Below, piece after piece: positions 30,787 to 40,678 of a DNA stretch of 64,000 nt. The position numbers were made by a program, and so were the translations under genes. The notes beneath the pieces are model-generated. The model saw only the letters and a list, made by a program, of their open reading frames with translations. It did no database searches and was not told where the DNA came from. Each line of letters starts with the position of its first letter. Position 1 is the first letter of the stretch. The stretch lies in the NCBI GenBank assembly GCA_020063625.1, contig JAICDD010000010.1, forward strand, positions 1-64,000, given 5' to 3'. The DNA is from Fusobacteriales bacterium. Lineage in GTDB: Bacteria > Fusobacteriota > Fusobacteriia > Fusobacteriales > Fusobacteriaceae.

Positions 30787-32586
30787 ATGAGTACAAATAA
30801 AAATGATATACAATATAATTGGAATGTAAATGATATTTATGAAAATTGGGAAGAATGGCAAAAAGATTTTGATAAAATATCAAACTTAATGGATGAAATA
30901 GCAAAATTAAAAGGAACAATAAAAGATGCAGAAAGTTTAATTAAAATATTAGATTTAGATGAAGAGTTAAATATTTTATCATATAAAGTATATAGATATC
31001 CACAACTTCAAAGAGATGTTAATTCAAAAGATGATTTTTTAAATCAAAAATTTCAAGAAGTGGGAATACTTTTTTCAAAATTTTCAATAGCAACATCATG
31101 GTTAACACCAGAAATGCTAACTATTCCACAAGATACAATGATGAAATGGATAGATGAAAATAAAGAAAAATTAGAAAAACATAGATTTTCATTAATGGAT
31201 ATGTATAGATTACAAAAACATGTATTAGATGAAGAGAAAGAAAAATTATTATCGTATTATTCTCAATTTAGAGGAACTCCACAAGATATTTATACAGCAT
31301 TATCTGTAACAGATATAGAGTTTCCAATAATAAAATTATCAGATAATACAGAAGTAAAGCTTACACGTGGAGAATATAGTAAAATATTAAATACTAATAG
31401 AAATAGAGAAGACAGAAAAAAAGCATATGAAAATTTTAATAAAGTATTTTTAAAAAACAAAAATACATATGCAGCAATTTATAAATCAATTTTACTTCGA
31501 GGAGTGGCAGGAACAAAAGCTAGAAATTATAATTCTACATTAGAAGCAGCATTAGAAGGGAACAATATACCAGTAGCAGTATATGAGACATTAATAAATA
31601 GTGTAAAAGAAAATACTGAGCCATTAAAAAAATATAGAGAATTAAGAAAAAGAGCATTAAAACTAGATGAATATAGACCATGGGATAGTTATATTTCATT
31701 AGTAGATTATGATAATAAATATGAGTATGAAAAAGCTAAAGAATTAGTATTAAATTCATTATCATCTATGGATAGAGAGTATATAGCAAAAGCTAAAAAA
31801 GCACTTAATGAAAGATGGATAGATGTATATGAAAAAGATGGTAAAAGAAGTGGTGCTTATTCTGCAGGAACATATGGTGTGCACCCTTATATGCTACTAA
31901 ATTATAATGAAACTCTTGATTCTGTATTTACTTTAGCACATGAATTAGGACATACAATGCATACATTATTATCAGATGAAAATCAACCATTTGCAACACA
32001 TGGATATACTATATTTGTTGCAGAAGTAGCTTCTACATATAATGAAAAACTATTATTAGATTATATGTTGAAAAATTCAACTGACCCAAAAGAAAAAATA
32101 GCATTATTAGAACAAGCAATAAATAATATTGTAGGAACTTTTTTTACACAAGTAATGTTTGCTGATTTTGAATATCAAGCACATAAATTAGCAGAAAATG
32201 ATACTCCAATTACAGTTGAAACTCTTGATAATATTGTAGAAAATCTATCAAATAGTTATTATGGTGAAGACAGATATAAAGATGAATATTCAAATATTTT
32301 TTGGACAAGAATACCTCATTTTTATAATTCTCCATACTATGTATATCAATATGCTACTTGTTTTGCTTCATCATCAAAAATATATACAGATATAAAAACT
32401 AATCCTGAAAACTTAACTAATTATATAGAGTTATTAAAATCAGGAGGAAATGATTTTCCAATGGAACAATTAAAAAAAGCTGGAGTAGATTTAACTAAAG
32501 AAGAAACAATATTAAAAGTAGTAGAAGAGTTAGATAGATTGGTAGATGAATTAGAAAAAGTATTAAAAGAAAATAATATGATTTAG
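30787..32586 (+). CDS. pepF: Oligoendopeptidase F (M3 family)
   Basis: HELGHTMHTLLS zinc site, PepF-like N-terminus, GTYGVHPYMLLNYNETLDSVFTLAHELGH. Confidence 0.95.
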   Translation: MSTNKNDIQYNWNVNDIYENWEEWQKDFDKISNLMDEIAKLKGTIKDAESLIKILDLDEELNILSYKVYRYPQLQRDVNSKDDFLNQKFQEVGILFSKFSIATSWLTPEMLTIPQDTMMKWIDENKEKLEKHRFSLMDMYRLQKHVLDEEKEKLLSYYSQFRGTPQDIYTALSVTDIEFPIIKLSDNTEVKLTRGEYSKILNTNRNREDRKKAYENFNKVFLKNKNTYAAIYKSILLRGVAGTKARNYNSTLEAALEGNNIPVAVYETLINSVKENTEPLKKYRELRKRALKLDEYRPWDSYISLVDYDNKYEYEKAKELVLNSLSSMDREYIAKAKKALNERWIDVYEKDGKRSGAYSAGTYGVHPYMLLNYNETLDSVFTLAHELGHTMHTLLSDENQPFATHGYTIFVAEVASTYNEKLLLDYMLKNSTDPKEKIALLEQAINNIVGTFFTQVMFADFEYQAHKLAENDTPITVETLDNIVENLSNSYYGEDRYKDEYSNIFWTRIPHFYNSPYYVYQYATCFASSSKIYTDIKTNPENLTNYIELLKSGGNDFPMEQLKKAGVDLTKEETILKVVEELDRLVDELEKVLKENNMI

Positions 32587-32596
32587 TAAAAATAAA

Positions 32597-32620
32597 AACA
32601 CCTGCATAGCAGGTGTTTTT
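32597..32620. terminator. Bidirectional terminator
   Basis: aaaacacctgcatagcaggtgttttt. Confidence 0.75.
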
Positions 32621-32631
32621 ATTTAGAGAAT

Positions 32632-33315
32632 TTAATCTATACTAAGTTCTGCTAATTTATCATTATCTAAAATTTTTATTATTTTATTATTTTTAGTAAT
32701 TATTTCTAAACTTTCCATTGAATGTAAAACTCTAGTTAGTTGTCTACTACTAGCTAAAAGTTGGTCAGCTAATTTACTAATAGATTTATATTCAATTTCA
32801 TTATTACTATTAGCATTATCTAATAAATAAGTAGCAAATCTTCTATTTAAATCATAACAAGTAGCATTCATAAATACATTTACACTTTTTTCGAGTTTAT
32901 TACAAATTGATTCATATATATATTTTTTAAAAATACAGTCATTTTCAAAATATTTTTTAGCTATATTATAATCTAATCCTAATAAAAAAGTATCTTCTTT
33001 TGCAACAACATCAAATTTTGATATATAAGATTTTCTAAGCTCTACATCTCCAATAATAGATAAAGGTTCTAAGGTATCGATAATTAGCTCTTTATCAGTA
33101 ACAGTATTATATATAATATCTACTTTTCCTTCTACGATAAAATATAAATATTTAATCAGTTCATTACTTTCTATAATTCTTTCTTTTTTTTCAACTTGAA
33201 ATAAAGAAAACTTAGATAAATTAAAATTTTCAAATAATTCTCGTATTTTAAAATCGTTTACATACCCTAGAGCATTTAATTTACCACTTATTTCTCTCAT
33301 TTTTTCTCCCTTCAT
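32632..33315 (-). CDS. Crp/Fnr family transcriptional regulator
   Basis: cNMP-binding-like beta barrel (LIKYLYFIVEGKVDIIYN...), C-terminal HTH (SISKLADQLLASSRQLTRVLHSMESLEIITKNN). Confidence 0.85.
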   Translation of the reverse strand: MKGEKMREISGKLNALGYVNDFKIRELFENFNLSKFSLFQVEKKERIIESNELIKYLYFIVEGKVDIIYNTVTDKELIIDTLEPLSIIGDVELRKSYISKFDVVAKEDTFLLGLDYNIAKKYFENDCIFKKYIYESICNKLEKSVNVFMNATCYDLNRRFATYLLDNANSNNEIEYKSISKLADQLLASSRQLTRVLHSMESLEIITKNNKIIKILDNDKLAELSID

Positions 33316-33388
33316 TTACAAATAATTTACTAAAAATTCATAATAATAATATTTTACAATAATATAATAATATTGAAAACAAAAATTT

Positions 33389-33408
33389 AATATGACGCAT
33401 GTCATATT
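33389..33408. promoter_or_regulatory. Perfect dyad, candidate Crp/Fnr-type operator
   Basis: AATATGAC-GCAT-GTCATATT between the divergent Crp/Fnr gene and the surface-protein cluster. Confidence 0.6.
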
Positions 33409-33626
33409 TTTTAAAGTTTTTTGTTTTTAATTGCAGTCATATGTCACATATATATTTGAAAATTTGTGCATAATAGAGGTAATATGATTGTATATAGTAT
33501 GATATGTTTTTTTATAGAATATGTTATAATTGTGTAACTGGTTATTTTATTAAATGAAAGGAGGATAGAGAGATTAAAATATTATTAGCAATACTTATGT
33601 TAATAATATAAATTTCTCAAAAAATT

Positions 33627-34904
33627 ATGAAAAAATACTATTTTTTAATGGCACTATTAACAATATCAAGTTATAGTTTATCTCAAACTTATGTTACAAG
33701 TGATTTAAGCTATAATAATAGTTTTTTATCAACAGATAATTATTCAGAAAAAGATGGGGAGGTTAATTTAAAACTACAATTTAGTGATTTAACTTTAAAA
33801 TTTTCAAGTGATATTAAAAATAATAACAGTGAATATGATAGTTCTTTATCAATGATTTATAAAAAAGATATTGATAAAAAATCATCTGTATCTATTGAAT
33901 CAAAATTAGATACTGAAAGTGGAATGCAATTTTATGTAGATACAAATTCAAACAATACATATATAACACATAAAATTAATAATACTACTACATTAAATTT
34001 TTATCCATTTAATTTTGAAAATAATATTGGAAATGAATTAAAATCACTAGATGTAGCAACAGTAAATTATTTTAATGAAAGATATACTGTAATAAATGGA
34101 ACTACTAATTTACCGGAAATTACAACAAAATCTTTACCAGGAGTAACTTTTAATTATAAATTAGATGAAATGAAAAATATAACTTTTGGTATAGGAGCTA
34201 TTCAATATGACTCACCAGTAGATTTTGATATAGAAAATGCAACAATGCCTACAATTTGGCAAAAAAGAGTTGATATAGCTTATTTAGCTTCATTTAACTA
34301 TGATAATGAAATTAGTAAATTTAAAATCTCGTATATTTCACATAATGATAGTGAAAAAGCACATTCATTATTAAAATCATCTTCTTCAATAGAGATAGAA
34401 AAATATTTTAATAAATTTATATTAAATATAGAAGGTTTATATAGTGAAAATGGAGAATCACCATATTATCTTTCTAATGGAACATTTGCACAACAAGTAC
34501 CATATGAACCATTATATAAACAAAGCTGGGTAAATAAAAAAGATTATGGAGCTATAGCAAAAGCAAGTTATGAAATGAAAAATAATACACCATATGTAAA
34601 ATATGCATATTATGGAGAAAATTTTATATATGATGGAGAAAATTCAGCACATATATTAAGAACTTTATCTACTTCAAGTAATTATTTCAATACTTCAGAT
34701 TCTCATGGCGGATTACAAGTATTAACTGTTGGAAATAAATATACATATAAGAATGTATCAATTGAGCCGTATTATGAATACAAAAAAGCAAAAAATAATG
34801 TTTTTTCTACTAATGATGACTTAACTGCAAAAGAAGATGAAAGAGTTAATGATTTAACTAATACATCATCATCATATGGTATCAAAATAAATGTTAAATT
34901 TTAA
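33627..34904 (+). CDS. Predicted outer-membrane beta-barrel-type protein
   Basis: Signal peptide (MKKYYFLMALLTISSYSLSQ), alternating beta-strand-like sequence, C-terminal ...YGIKINVKF (terminal Phe). Confidence 0.7.
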   Translation: MKKYYFLMALLTISSYSLSQTYVTSDLSYNNSFLSTDNYSEKDGEVNLKLQFSDLTLKFSSDIKNNNSEYDSSLSMIYKKDIDKKSSVSIESKLDTESGMQFYVDTNSNNTYITHKINNTTTLNFYPFNFENNIGNELKSLDVATVNYFNERYTVINGTTNLPEITTKSLPGVTFNYKLDEMKNITFGIGAIQYDSPVDFDIENATMPTIWQKRVDIAYLASFNYDNEISKFKISYISHNDSEKAHSLLKSSSSIEIEKYFNKFILNIEGLYSENGESPYYLSNGTFAQQVPYEPLYKQSWVNKKDYGAIAKASYEMKNNTPYVKYAYYGENFIYDGENSAHILRTLSTSSNYFNTSDSHGGLQVLTVGNKYTYKNVSIEPYYEYKKAKNNVFSTNDDLTAKEDERVNDLTNTSSSYGIKINVKF

Positions 34905-34919
34905 TTTAGGAGGAGAAAA

Positions 34920-35741
34920 ATGTATAAAATAATTTATAAATTAATTATTATCAATCTAATTATTTTTTCGATATCTTTTTCAAAAGATTTTACTGAAAAA
35001 AATTTAGAAATGGAATCATATAAAGCTGTTAGTTGGATGCAAAATTCATCAGAATATAAATTGTTGTGTAATCAAGCTTTTAATATAGCAAAAGAAAATT
35101 TAAATAAAATAAAAAGTGAAAATAAAGGAAAAATGGCTGTTGTTGTTGACCTTGATGAAACTATGCTTGATAATTCACCTTATGCTGCATGGAGAATTTA
35201 TACTGGTAATGGATTTTCAAGTGATACTTGGAGTGAATGGGTAGCTGCAAAAGAAGCAAAAGCAATTCCAGGAGCTGTAGAATTTTCTAAATATGTAAAA
35301 GAATTAGGAATGAACATAATATATATTTCAAATAGAAGTGAAAGTGAACTAAAAGATACAATGTTAAATATGAAAAAACTTGGATTTGCTCAAGTAGATA
35401 AAAATCATATTTTCTTAAAAACTACAACTTCAGATAAAACTGCTAGAAGAGAATATATAGAAAAACTTGGATACGATATAGTAATGTTAATTGGAGATCA
35501 ATTAAGTGATTTTTCAAATATTTTTTATAATGCATCTAATAAAACTAGAAATTCTTTAGTAATTGAAAATAAAAATAAATTTGGAAATAATTGGATAGTT
35601 ATCCCAAATCCTAGTTATGGTGATTTTGAAAGTATAGGAATTACAAATGAATTTTATGTGAAAATAACTGGAGAAACTACTTCAAATTATGAAAAATCTA
35701 AACTTAGAGAATCTAGTTTAAATATATGGGATGGAGAATAG
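34920..35741 (+). CDS. HAD acid phosphatase / lipoprotein e(P4)-type 5'-nucleotidase
   Basis: KMAVVVDLDETMLDNSPYAAW; WVAAKEAKAIPGAVEFSKYV; NIIYISNRSE; VMLIGDQLSDFS. Confidence 0.92.
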   Translation: MYKIIYKLIIINLIIFSISFSKDFTEKNLEMESYKAVSWMQNSSEYKLLCNQAFNIAKENLNKIKSENKGKMAVVVDLDETMLDNSPYAAWRIYTGNGFSSDTWSEWVAAKEAKAIPGAVEFSKYVKELGMNIIYISNRSESELKDTMLNMKKLGFAQVDKNHIFLKTTTSDKTARREYIEKLGYDIVMLIGDQLSDFSNIFYNASNKTRNSLVIENKNKFGNNWIVIPNPSYGDFESIGITNEFYVKITGETTSNYEKSKLRESSLNIWDGE

Positions 35742-35750
35742 GAGGATATT

Positions 35751-36479
35751 ATGAAAAAAAATATATTATTAATAATTTTATCAATGTTTATTATTTCATG
35801 TAGTAATTTAGATAATAAATCAATAACAACTGAAAATACAATAAATCAGTTTAATAATAAAGATAGATTAGCATTACTTTGGACTCAAAAATCAGGAGAA
35901 AAAATTGCATTAAATTATCAAGTAATAAATAGTGTATTGAATAAAGTAGATGAAAATACAAAAAATGTATATATAGAACTAGAAGATGGAATATTTGATA
36001 ATACACCATATATAGCTTGGTTAATTGTTAATAATGAAGAAAATAGTTATGAAAATTATAAAAGATGGCTTCGTTCTGGAGATATGAAATTAAATATTGG
36101 AATAGATGAATTAATAAAAAAATTATCTAAAAAAGATATAAATATAATTTTTGTGACAAATTTAGATACTGAATTTTCACCTTTATTAAATAAAAATTTA
36201 AGAAAATATTCATTAAATAGATATGAAATAATATCAAAAGATAAAATGGATTTAGAAAATGAAAATTCTATATTTATTTCGTCAAATTTAGATTTTTATA
36301 CTACAAAAGATATTAATGATTTAAAAGTTTTAGCAAAAGAAGAAAAATTAATAAAAGAAAATATTGCAAATAAATATTTTATTCTTGCTAATCCAATATA
36401 CTCAAATTATATTGATTTAAATAATACAAAATTAAATAATTGGGAAGGTAGTAAAGAAGCATTAATTTTTAATTATTAG
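35751..36479 (+). CDS. Acid phosphatase-like lipoprotein, catalytic motif degenerate
   Basis: Lipobox IISCSN; homologous layout to the upstream gene but DLDETMLDNSPY is replaced by ELEDGIFDNTPY. Confidence 0.8.
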   Translation: MKKNILLIILSMFIISCSNLDNKSITTENTINQFNNKDRLALLWTQKSGEKIALNYQVINSVLNKVDENTKNVYIELEDGIFDNTPYIAWLIVNNEENSYENYKRWLRSGDMKLNIGIDELIKKLSKKDINIIFVTNLDTEFSPLLNKNLRKYSLNRYEIISKDKMDLENENSIFISSNLDFYTTKDINDLKVLAKEEKLIKENIANKYFILANPIYSNYIDLNNTKLNNWEGSKEALIFNY

Positions 36480-36491
36480 AAAGGAGGTATT

Positions 36492-37889
36492 ATGAAACGT
36501 AGTTTAAATCTAATATTTATAATATCAATATTATTATTAATAATTAGTTGTAATAAAGAATTGACTGTAACTCCAATAGATTCAAATGTTGATAGTATAG
36601 AATTAAATCTTGTAAATAATGCATATAATGAAAATGAAGCATTTATTGCTGATATTGAAAATGGAAATTTAGCTTCAAATCTAAATGATAGTGATAAATC
36701 AGAAGTTTTAACATATTTAAAAGATATTTCAAAAAAATATAGACAAATGATTATAAATAAAAAAGTTGATGTAGATTTATTGAGTGATATTGCTACTAAA
36801 CAAAACTTAGTAGCTTCAAAATTTACATCAAACTCTACTGAATATACAAAGCTTAATACTATAATAACATATACATCTGATGCAAAAAAAGAAATAGAAC
36901 CTCCAATAATTGTACTTACAGAAGTAGATCTTGGATTTAGTGATACATTAGGAAGTGGTGATTTATCTCAAACTGGTTGGTTAACAGAAGTAACAAAAGG
37001 AAATATTAATTGGAGTTCTAGTAGTGATTATAAAAATACATCTATTAGTGCATATAAATCAAGTGATAGTGAAAATGAAGCATATTTAATATCTCCAGTA
37101 TTAAATGTAACAGATAAATCATATGTAAGTTTAAATATAGAAGCAAAATATTATAATCATAGTGGATTAACTGTACTTATATCTGAAGATTTTAATGGAT
37201 ATGTCTCAAAATCTACATGGACTGATATTACAAATAATATTCAATTACCTGAAAAAAGTGAAACAATAGATACTGTGATTAATTTAGATAATTATGTAGG
37301 TAAAAAAGTAGTTATTGCATTTAAATATAATGGAAATGCAACAAATAGTGAAACGACTACTTATAGATTAAAAAACTTTAAATTTATAAAAAGACCTACT
37401 CTTGTTACTTTAGATAGTAATTATACAGAAGCATTAGGAGATAATAATTTTACTGATAGAGGTTGGTATAGTGTAGCAACTAAAGGAACAAGATATTGGG
37501 AAGGTAGTAGTAAATATAATAATACATCTATTAGTGCATATAAATCAAGTGATAGTGAAAATGAAGCATATCTAATATCACCAAATTTTGAAGTTAATAA
37601 TAATTGTGATTTATCAGTTTATATAGAAGCAGCCTATTATAGACATGAAGGATTAACTATACTTATATCTAAAGATTTTAATGGAGATATAGATAATGCT
37701 ACATGGACTAATTTATCAATGACTTTACCACATCCTAATATCGGTAAAACGGAATCAGTAACTTCTACTTTAGATTTAAGCTCATATAATGGTGAAACTA
37801 TTACTATTGCATTTAAATATAATGGAAATGCAACAAATAGTGAAACTACAACTTATAGATTAAAAGATTTTCAAATTACTTTAAAATAA
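36492..37889 (+). CDS. Lipoprotein with two choice-of-anchor-J-like beta domains
   Basis: Lipobox LLIISC; internal duplication TSISAYKSSDSENEAYLISP... and ITIAFKYNGNATNSETTTYRLK each occurring twice. Confidence 0.75.
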   Translation: MKRSLNLIFIISILLLIISCNKELTVTPIDSNVDSIELNLVNNAYNENEAFIADIENGNLASNLNDSDKSEVLTYLKDISKKYRQMIINKKVDVDLLSDIATKQNLVASKFTSNSTEYTKLNTIITYTSDAKKEIEPPIIVLTEVDLGFSDTLGSGDLSQTGWLTEVTKGNINWSSSSDYKNTSISAYKSSDSENEAYLISPVLNVTDKSYVSLNIEAKYYNHSGLTVLISEDFNGYVSKSTWTDITNNIQLPEKSETIDTVINLDNYVGKKVVIAFKYNGNATNSETTTYRLKNFKFIKRPTLVTLDSNYTEALGDNNFTDRGWYSVATKGTRYWEGSSKYNNTSISAYKSSDSENEAYLISPNFEVNNNCDLSVYIEAAYYRHEGLTILISKDFNGDIDNATWTNLSMTLPHPNIGKTESVTSTLDLSSYNGETITIAFKYNGNATNSETTTYRLKDFQITLK

Positions 37890-37946
37890 AAAATTGAAGA
37901 TTTATAATTAAAAAATAAACAATATACCTTAAAGGAGGTATTAAAA

Positions 37947-40532
37947 TTGAAAGTTTTAAATAAATTAATTTTAATTCTTTCACTATTATTAGCTTTTATT
38001 TCATGTAATAAAGATTTATCTCCTCTTATAAATGATAAATTAGAATTAAATTTGAGTAATAATAATAGTGAATACAATTCTACTCCAACAGCAAATCTTG
38101 TGACAGAAGCTATAAAAAATGAACTTGGAATAGATATAGTTTTTTATCCAGAATCAAATTTAAAAAATAATTCATTAAACTTAAATTTGGATTTAACTAA
38201 AACAGATATAAATGAAAGATTAATAGATAAAACAGAAAATGATATAAAATCTCTATATGATACAACGACTAATAAAGATTTAATTTGTATTTCATATATG
38301 AAAGGCTCTCAAATAAAAGATTTTATAAAAGAAAGAACTTTAAAAAATAATAGTATAGATGTACATACTAGTGGTATAGAGTATGATATTACAATAAAAG
38401 GTGGAGAAATACAAAATTATAATATTACTAGAGATGGAAAAACTTTTGATTTAGATAAACAATATAAAGTAGCATTTATATATTATGAATATGACTATAA
38501 ATCAAATTTTCCAGGATATTATTATGGAAATGGATTTAACTATTTAGAAGTACAAAAAACAGATAAAAAAGCAAGTGATTTAGTTATTGACTATTTAAAA
38601 AATAATAATAAATATAGTTTTTTAAATAAAATAAACTCTAAAGTAACTGTTATTGATAAAACTATTTCTGATGAAAATAAAATAATTCCTATATATAGTA
38701 TACAAGGAGAAAAATATAAATCAGAATTTACAGGAATTAATTTAAAAACTCGTGGAATAATCACTGCTTATATAGCAGATAGTTATAATAATGATTATGG
38801 ATTTTATATGCAAGATAAATATGGAGATAACAATGATTATACATCTGATGCAATATATGTAGAATTAGATAAAACAGTCTATAATAAATATTCTTCAATT
38901 ATCAAAGTAGGAAATCTTGTAGAAGTAGAAGGAAATGTAGATGAAACTTATACAGGAACAGGACTTACAAGAACATCATTAATATCAATAAATAAAATTA
39001 CTTTAAGAGAAAAAGATGTAACATTACCTACACCAATTGAATTAGGTGAAGGGGGGAGTAGAACTATACCAAATGAACATATTTCTACTTATAAAGGTAA
39101 TGTAAATCAAAGTTTAAAATTAAATTTAAATGATGGAATAGGATTTTGGGAAAGTTTAGAAGGAATGCTAGTTAAAGTAAAAAATCCTATTGTAACTGGA
39201 GCAAAAGGGGGAAAAAATAATGCATTAGAAAGTAAAGGATATTTTAATTTATTTGTAAAACCGAATAATGTATCAAATGAATATCAAGTTACACCATCAA
39301 ATGGATTAATAATTGATGTAGAAAAAAATGATTATAATCCTGAAATAATAAGATTAATTAATCATGCATACTATAATAAAAATGGTCAAAAACCAGGTGA
39401 TTCGAGTAGCTTTAAAAATGGTATATTTAATGTAGGAGATGAATTAGAAGATATAACAGGAATATTAGCATTTAATGTAAATACATTTGGTGATGGAGAG
39501 TATGATTTATTAATAAATGATTATATTACAGCTAAAACACCTAGAACATCATACACACCTTTAGCAGATAGACCAAAAGCAACTTTAATAGGTGATGATA
39601 CTCATTTAACAATAGCAACATTTAATGTAGAAAATATGTATGCAACTCATGAAAAAATACCTTATATAGCAGAAATTATAGCACAAAATATGAAATCACC
39701 AGATATAATAGTATTTACTGAGATTCAAGATAATAATGGCCCTGATAACTATGGAGAAGATGGTTCTCCAGTAGTTGATGCTGATGAGACTCTTACTAAT
39801 CTAATAAATAATATAGAAAGTAAAGGTGGAGCCACAGATTATAAATATATAAATATTAATCCATTAGCATATTTAGAAGGCGGAGAACCTGGAGGAAATA
39901 TTCGGGTAGCAGCTATTTATAGAGATACTAGAGTAGAATTTAATAAAAGAGGAGAGGCTGGTTCATTAGATCATGCAGGATTAGATGAAAATGGTGATTT
40001 AATATTAAATCCAGGTAGAGTTTATCCTCAAGAACCTATATTCAAAGGAACTCGTAGAAGTCTAGCAATGGAGTTTTATTTTAAAAATAATAAAATAGTA
40101 GTTATTGGAAATCATTTAAACTCTAAAGGTGGAGATGATCCATTATGGGGAGCAAAACAACCAGTAGTATTAAGTACAGAAGCTAAAAGAATAAAATTAG
40201 CTAAAATTATACATGGGTTTGTTCAAGAAATTTTATCAAAAGATGAAAATAAAAATATAGTAGTACTAGGAGATTTTAATGAATTTTATGCAGCAAATCC
40301 TATGAAAGTATTAAAAGGAAATATATTGACAAATTTAATAGAAACATTACCTTTTAATAAAAGATATTCATATAATTTCCAAGGAAATGCACAAGCAACA
40401 GACCATATCTTAATATCGAAAAATTTAAAAAATCATAACCCAGAAATAGAAATATTACCTATAAATACAGATTATATGGGACAATATTCAGATCATAATC
40501 CAGTAATATCAAGATATGAATTTAATAATTAA
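37947..40532 (+). CDS. Lipoprotein extracellular nuclease: 5'-nucleotidase C-terminal-like region, OB-like domain, endonuclease/exonuclease/phosphatase domain (TTG start)
   Basis: Lipobox LLAFISC; OB-like NLKTRGIITAYIADSYNNDYGFYMQD; EEP motifs IATFNVENMY, FTEIQDNNG, VVIGNHLNSKGGDD, VVLGDFNEF, DHILIS, YSDHNPVI. Confidence 0.88.
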   Translation: MKVLNKLILILSLLLAFISCNKDLSPLINDKLELNLSNNNSEYNSTPTANLVTEAIKNELGIDIVFYPESNLKNNSLNLNLDLTKTDINERLIDKTENDIKSLYDTTTNKDLICISYMKGSQIKDFIKERTLKNNSIDVHTSGIEYDITIKGGEIQNYNITRDGKTFDLDKQYKVAFIYYEYDYKSNFPGYYYGNGFNYLEVQKTDKKASDLVIDYLKNNNKYSFLNKINSKVTVIDKTISDENKIIPIYSIQGEKYKSEFTGINLKTRGIITAYIADSYNNDYGFYMQDKYGDNNDYTSDAIYVELDKTVYNKYSSIIKVGNLVEVEGNVDETYTGTGLTRTSLISINKITLREKDVTLPTPIELGEGGSRTIPNEHISTYKGNVNQSLKLNLNDGIGFWESLEGMLVKVKNPIVTGAKGGKNNALESKGYFNLFVKPNNVSNEYQVTPSNGLIIDVEKNDYNPEIIRLINHAYYNKNGQKPGDSSSFKNGIFNVGDELEDITGILAFNVNTFGDGEYDLLINDYITAKTPRTSYTPLADRPKATLIGDDTHLTIATFNVENMYATHEKIPYIAEIIAQNMKSPDIIVFTEIQDNNGPDNYGEDGSPVVDADETLTNLINNIESKGGATDYKYININPLAYLEGGEPGGNIRVAAIYRDTRVEFNKRGEAGSLDHAGLDENGDLILNPGRVYPQEPIFKGTRRSLAMEFYFKNNKIVVIGNHLNSKGGDDPLWGAKQPVVLSTEAKRIKLAKIIHGFVQEILSKDENKNIVVLGDFNEFYAANPMKVLKGNILTNLIETLPFNKRYSYNFQGNAQATDHILISKNLKNHNPEIEILPINTDYMGQYSDHNPVISRYEFNN

Positions 40533-40556
40533 TATATCTTTTAGTCTTTTAATAAT

Positions 40557-40588
40557 AAAACTGTCGGTTAACATTACCGGCAGTTTTT
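40557..40588 (+). terminator. Rho-independent terminator
   Basis: aaaactgtcggttaacattaccggcagttttt. Confidence 0.75.
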
Positions 40589-40620
40589 ATATTAAAAAGT
40601 ATATTTTATTATAAAAATCA

Positions 40621-40654
40621 AAAACGAGTTCTTTAATTTTAAAGAACTCGTTTA
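40621..40654. terminator. Bidirectional hairpin of the ACGAGTTCTT family
   Basis: aaaacgagttcttt-aatttt-aaagaactcgttt. Confidence 0.75.
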
Positions 40655-40678
40655 TTTGTTTTCGTTTTATTGTATTTT

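Noticed and set aside
33573-33611. Possible ATT-initiated leader peptide (IKILLAILMLII*) after a strong aaaggagg RBS upstream of the surface protein
   Set aside because: Needs a rare start codon and is only 12 codons; cannot be supported from sequence alone.
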